Origin: an uncultured Microbacterium sp.
GTDB taxonomy: Bacteria; Actinomycetota; Actinomycetes; Actinomycetales; Microbacteriaceae
Length of the DNA stretch: 9,624 nt
Direction of reading: 5' to 3'
Assembly (NCBI GenBank): GCA_937926065.1
Contig: CALANM010000150.1
Location: 1-9,624, forward strand
Part shown: in pieces, positions 6,989 to 9,624 of the stretch
Layout of the letters: each line of letters begins with the position of its first letter
How positions within the stretch are numbered: the stretch's first letter is position 1
Translations under genes and position numbers: made by a program
The notes under the pieces: model-generated
Databases searched by the model: none
What the model saw: only the letters and a program-made list of their open reading frames with translations
What the model was told of the DNA's origin: nothing

Positions 6989-8469
6989 CGAGCAAGACCA
7001 CGTCCGAGGAACTGGAACGCACTCTGCAGCGCGCAGCAGAGGCTTCATCCGCGCTGGCGGAGACTCCGCGGTCCACGCGAGCGATCTACCTCGATCGCGT
7101 TGCAGATGCGCTGGAAAGCGAACGGGAAGCGCTCGTCGCGACCGCTCATGAGGAGACGCATCTGCCGCTCGCGCGCCTCAACGCCGAGCTCACCCGCACC
7201 GTCTTCCAAGCCAGGCTCTTCGCTGATGAGCTGCGGCGCGGATTATTCCTGGGCGCGACCGTGGACCATGCGGACGACGGGTGGCCGATGGGGCCGCGAC
7301 CGGATCTGCGCCGTGCGACGGTACCGCTGGGTGTGGTGCTTGTCTTCGCGGCAAGCAACTTCCCCTTCGCCTTCAGCGTTTTCGGAGGGGACTCCGCATC
7401 CGCGCTTGCCGCAGGCTGTCCCGTCATCCTCAAGGCGCATTCCTATCATCCGCAGCTGTCCTTGCAGACGGCTCGCGTGGTGATCGATGCACTTGCGTCG
7501 GCCGGAGCACCCGTCGGCGCTTTCGCCGCCATCGCCGGGCGGGACGCCGGCGTCGCAGCGCTGCGAGACGACCGTGTGGATGCGGCGGGCTTCACGGGAT
7601 CGCTGCACGCCGGCCGAATGTTGCACGATATCGCCGCGACGCGGCCGCGGCCGATTCCCTTCTTCGGAGAGCTTTCGAGTGTGAACCCGGTCTTCGTGAC
7701 CCGATCGGCGGCGCGTTCGCGTTCCAAGGTCGTCGCAACCGGATTGGTCGCCTCCGTGACGAACGGCGTAGGGCAGTTCTGCACCAAGCCGGGGATCGTC
7801 TTCCTCCCGGCGGAGTCCGACCTTGTGGCCGCGGTGGTGGAGGAAGCCCGCCGGGTGGCTCCCCAGCCGATGCTGCACCCGAACATCGCTGAGTCATTCC
7901 ATGAGTCGGTCGACGCGGTGAGCGCTCAGTACGGTGTCGAGCATCGATTGCGGGCAGAGGAGCGCGAGGAGCTCATGACGGGCCCCGAGGTGCTCACCAC
8001 GACGAGCGAGCGGTTCTTGGTGGCCAGCGACGATCTCAGTCGCGAATGCTTCGGCCCGGCTGTGCTGCTGGTCACGTACGAGAACGAGTCAGAGCTTCCC
8101 GGCCTGGCCGAGACTTTCAGCGGGGAGCTCACTGCATCGCTCCATGCAGAGCCGGACGACGAGATTGTGGGGCCGCTGGTGAGGATCCTCCGCCGCAGAG
8201 TCGGAAGGCTCGTGTGGAACGGCTGGCCTACGGGCGTCACTGTGAGCTACGCCCAGCAGCACGGCGGTCCGTACCCCGCCACGACGGCGTCGTCGACGAC
8301 GTCGGTCGGTATGGCCGCGATAGAGCGCTTCCTCAGGCCGGTGGCCTATCAGGACTGGCCTGAGCACCTGCTGCCACCCGAACTCACCGACGCGAACCCT
8401 GAGGGCGCTCCGCAACGCGTGGACGGCGAGGCCCATACGACACACACGACAGATCGGAGTGCACGATGA
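6985..8469 (+). CDS. NAD(P)-dependent aldehyde dehydrogenase, 2-oxoglutarate semialdehyde dehydrogenase-like
   Basis: A 494-residue ALDH-superfamily enzyme. Key residues are Asn125 (AASNFPFAFS), Lys150 for cofactor binding (ILKAHS), FTGS at 203-206, the general base Glu229 (FFGELSS) and the nucleophile Cys266 (GQFCTKPG). ECFGP at 354-358 is also present. The pattern around FFGELSSVNPVF and the C-terminal block (WNGWPTGVTV, HGGPYPATTASSTTSVG, RFLRPVAYQDWP) resembles 2-oxoglutarate semialdehyde (2,5-dioxopentanoate) dehydrogenases, including the HGGPYPAT phrase typical of that branch. The enzyme would oxidise the semialdehyde to 2-oxoglutarate, the last step of oxidative pentose, hexarate and hydroxyproline routes. 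A related aldehyde as the physiological substrate cannot be excluded. The last 20 or so residues are polar, threonine/histidine-rich, and beyond the conserved fold. Overlaps both neighbouring genes. Confidence 0.93.
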   Translation: MTSKTTSEELERTLQRAAEASSALAETPRSTRAIYLDRVADALESEREALVATAHEETHLPLARLNAELTRTVFQARLFADELRRGLFLGATVDHADDGWPMGPRPDLRRATVPLGVVLVFAASNFPFAFSVFGGDSASALAAGCPVILKAHSYHPQLSLQTARVVIDALASAGAPVGAFAAIAGRDAGVAALRDDRVDAAGFTGSLHAGRMLHDIAATRPRPIPFFGELSSVNPVFVTRSAARSRSKVVATGLVASVTNGVGQFCTKPGIVFLPAESDLVAAVVEEARRVAPQPMLHPNIAESFHESVDAVSAQYGVEHRLRAEEREELMTGPEVLTTTSERFLVASDDLSRECFGPAVLLVTYENESELPGLAETFSGELTASLHAEPDDEIVGPLVRILRRRVGRLVWNGWPTGVTVSYAQQHGGPYPATTASSTTSVGMAAIERFLRPVAYQDWPEHLLPPELTDANPEGAPQRVDGEAHTTHTTDRSAR

Positions 8470-9188
8470 TGAGTTTGGACGGTTACGTCGCGGTGATCAC
8501 GGGAGCCAGTTCAGGGGTGGGGGCCGCGGCAGCGCGGGCGATCCTCGACCTGGGCGGCTCGGTGGTGGCGGGTGCTCGGCGCGCCGACCGGGTCGCGGAG
8601 CTGTTGGCCGACGCGCCCGATCGGTGGCGTGCGATCGAGTGGGACGTGCGGAACCCTCGTCACGCCCGGGAGGCCGTAGATCGCGCCGTCGCCGATTTCG
8701 GGCGTGTGGACGCGCTGATCGCCAGCGCAGGGATCGGTATGTACGGCGGCATCCTCGACCATGCCGAGGATGACCTCGTCGAGATGCTCGACACGAACAT
8801 CGCGGGTACGGTCTGGCCGGTGCGCGCAACGGTGAGGGCGCTGCGCAGGCAGGGCGGCGGCGGAGACATCGTGATCATCAGCTCCGTGGCGGGCTTGCGC
8901 GGGCGCGAGAACGAAGCTGTCTACGCGGCGACCAAGCATGCTCAGGTGGGGCTGGCAGGCGGGCTCGATCGGGAGCTCCACACAGAGGGCATCCGGGTGA
9001 CCGCGCTGTGTCCGGGAGGCATCGTCACCGAGTTCGCGATGGGCGCAGGGCGCACCGCCGAGTCGCCCGAACTGGCGCTCATGATGACCGCGCAAGACGT
9101 GGCCGACCAGATCGTCCATGTGATCACCGCTCCCAAGAGCGTTCGCTCCCTGGTCCACTCGTTCCGCGGCGTAGCTGAACCGGACTGA
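8466..9188 (+). CDS. Short-chain dehydrogenase/reductase (SDR, classical type)
   Basis: A 240-residue classical SDR. The cofactor motif TGASSGVG is at 12-19. The usual NNAG is replaced by ASAG (86-89). Asn111, Ser140 and the Tyr153-x-x-x-Lys157 pair (YAATK) complete the catalytic tetrad, followed by PGG at 183-185. Length and motifs indicate an intact soluble NAD(P)-dependent dehydrogenase. In this setting it may oxidise a hydroxyl of a sugar acid, for example the 4-hydroxyl of a 2-keto-3-deoxy acid ahead of the FAH-family hydrolase, but that is inference. The start is ATG at 8466, overlapping the ALDH stop as ATGA. A second ATG directly follows at 8469, and GGAG at 8456-8459 is suitably spaced for either. 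Confidence 0.92.
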   Translation: MMSLDGYVAVITGASSGVGAAAARAILDLGGSVVAGARRADRVAELLADAPDRWRAIEWDVRNPRHAREAVDRAVADFGRVDALIASAGIGMYGGILDHAEDDLVEMLDTNIAGTVWPVRATVRALRRQGGGGDIVIISSVAGLRGRENEAVYAATKHAQVGLAGGLDRELHTEGIRVTALCPGGIVTEFAMGAGRTAESPELALMMTAQDVADQIVHVITAPKSVRSLVHSFRGVAEPD

Positions 9189-9194
9189 ATCGGA

Positions 9195-9624
9195 GTGCTC
9201 GCGCTCGCCACCGCGTTCGCGGTCATCGGGTTCCCGGTCGTCGCGGGGTATCTTCTTGACCAGTTCGGCCGCCTGCATGCCGACAGTCACGCTGTGCTGC
9301 ACAAGGTCGCCTACTGGATCTGCAATCCAGCGCTGGTGTTCGCCGTGCTCGCCACCACACCGATCGAGCAGGTGGTGTCACCGTTCACTCTCGCGTTCGC
9401 GCTGGCGACGGCGGCGGCGGCTGTCGCATACGCAGCGCACGCCGCCATCGCCCGCCGCGACGTCGCCGACACGGTGATCGGTTCGGCGGCCTCCGTGTAC
9501 GTGAACTCGACGATCATCGGCGTTCCGGTCGCGACTTACGTTCTGGGAACTGCCGAGCACGTCGGGCCGGTGATGCTGCTCAGCATGCTGGTGATCGCCC
9601 CGGTCACCCGCTGGGTGATGAAAT
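9195..9624 (+). CDS. AEC (auxin efflux carrier) family transporter, N-terminal part
   Basis: The frame opens at GTG 9195, six bases after the SDR stop, and stays open to the window edge. It gives 143 residues of an expected 300 or so. The first possible start is well bounded because TGA at 9186 lies in the same frame. Hydrophobic segments occur at about 1-20, 38-53, 64-83, 95-117 and 124-138. The first ends in GYLL and is followed by a short loop, as in AEC proteins. YVNSTIIGVPVATYVLG near 102-118 matches the AEC signature, with an asparagine and a Gly-x-Pro in a broken helix. Family members transport organic anions such as malate or malonate, so it could be a second carrier for the pathway's substrate or product. 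The ribosome binding site is poor (GGAG abuts the GTG), suggesting coupling to the SDR gene. Truncated only by the window. Confidence 0.85.
   Translation, partial: MLALATAFAVIGFPVVAGYLLDQFGRLHADSHAVLHKVAYWICNPALVFAVLATTPIEQVVSPFTLAFALATAAAAVAYAAHAAIARRDVADTVIGSAASVYVNSTIIGVPVATYVLGTAEHVGPVMLLSMLVIAPVTRWVMK

Noticed and set aside
1..9624. Mobile elements, CRISPR arrays, tRNA/rRNA genes, defence or biosynthetic-cluster genes
   Set aside because: I found no transposase or integrase motifs, regular direct repeats, or RNA gene signatures. All coding space is explained by transporter, regulator and metabolic enzyme families.

Overview
The window is a compact, one-directional catabolic gene cluster. 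All nine protein-coding genes lie on the + strand, and the last one runs off the right edge. GC is high (by eye about two-thirds) with strong G/C at third codon positions, Shine-Dalgarno-led starts and some GTG starts. This suggests a high-GC actinobacterium, possibly Microbacteriaceae. That placement is an inference from composition and protein flavour, not a proven assignment.

Layout: (1) 29-928, a DHDPS/NAL-family class I aldolase or dehydratase. (2) 1008-4041, a complete tripartite TRAP transporter: lipoprotein solute receptor DctP, small membrane subunit DctQ and large permease DctM. (3) 4051-5076, a LysR-type regulator embedded in the same strand and operon. (4) 5073-6074, a Gfo/Idh/MocA-type NAD(P)-dependent sugar or polyol oxidoreductase. 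(5) 6071-6988, a fumarylacetoacetate-hydrolase (FAH) family enzyme. (6) 6985-8469, an aldehyde dehydrogenase resembling alpha-ketoglutaric semialdehyde dehydrogenase. (7) 8466-9188, a short-chain dehydrogenase/reductase. (8) 9195-window end, the N-terminal part of an AEC (auxin efflux carrier) family permease.

The genes are very tightly packed. Five junctions use a 4-base ATGA stop/start overlap, and two more have gaps of 6-9 bases. The only sizeable gaps are the 79 and 77 bases before and after dctP, and each holds a strong perfect inverted repeat. These two hairpins bracket the receptor gene and probably set it apart post-transcriptionally from its neighbours.

The likely joint role is uptake of an organic acid, probably a sugar acid or related hydroxy-/keto-acid, by the TRAP system. 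Dehydrogenation by the Gfo/Idh and/or SDR enzymes would follow, then dehydration or C-C cleavage by the DHDPS- and FAH-family enzymes, and oxidation of the resulting semialdehyde or aldehyde by the ALDH, giving central intermediates such as 2-oxoglutarate or pyruvate. Every enzyme family is recognisable, but the exact substrate is not fixed by the sequence. No sugar-acid dehydratase (IlvD/EDD or enolase type) is present in the window. I see no mobile element, tRNA/rRNA, CRISPR array or pseudogene. No promoter can be identified, because only 28 bases precede the first gene.
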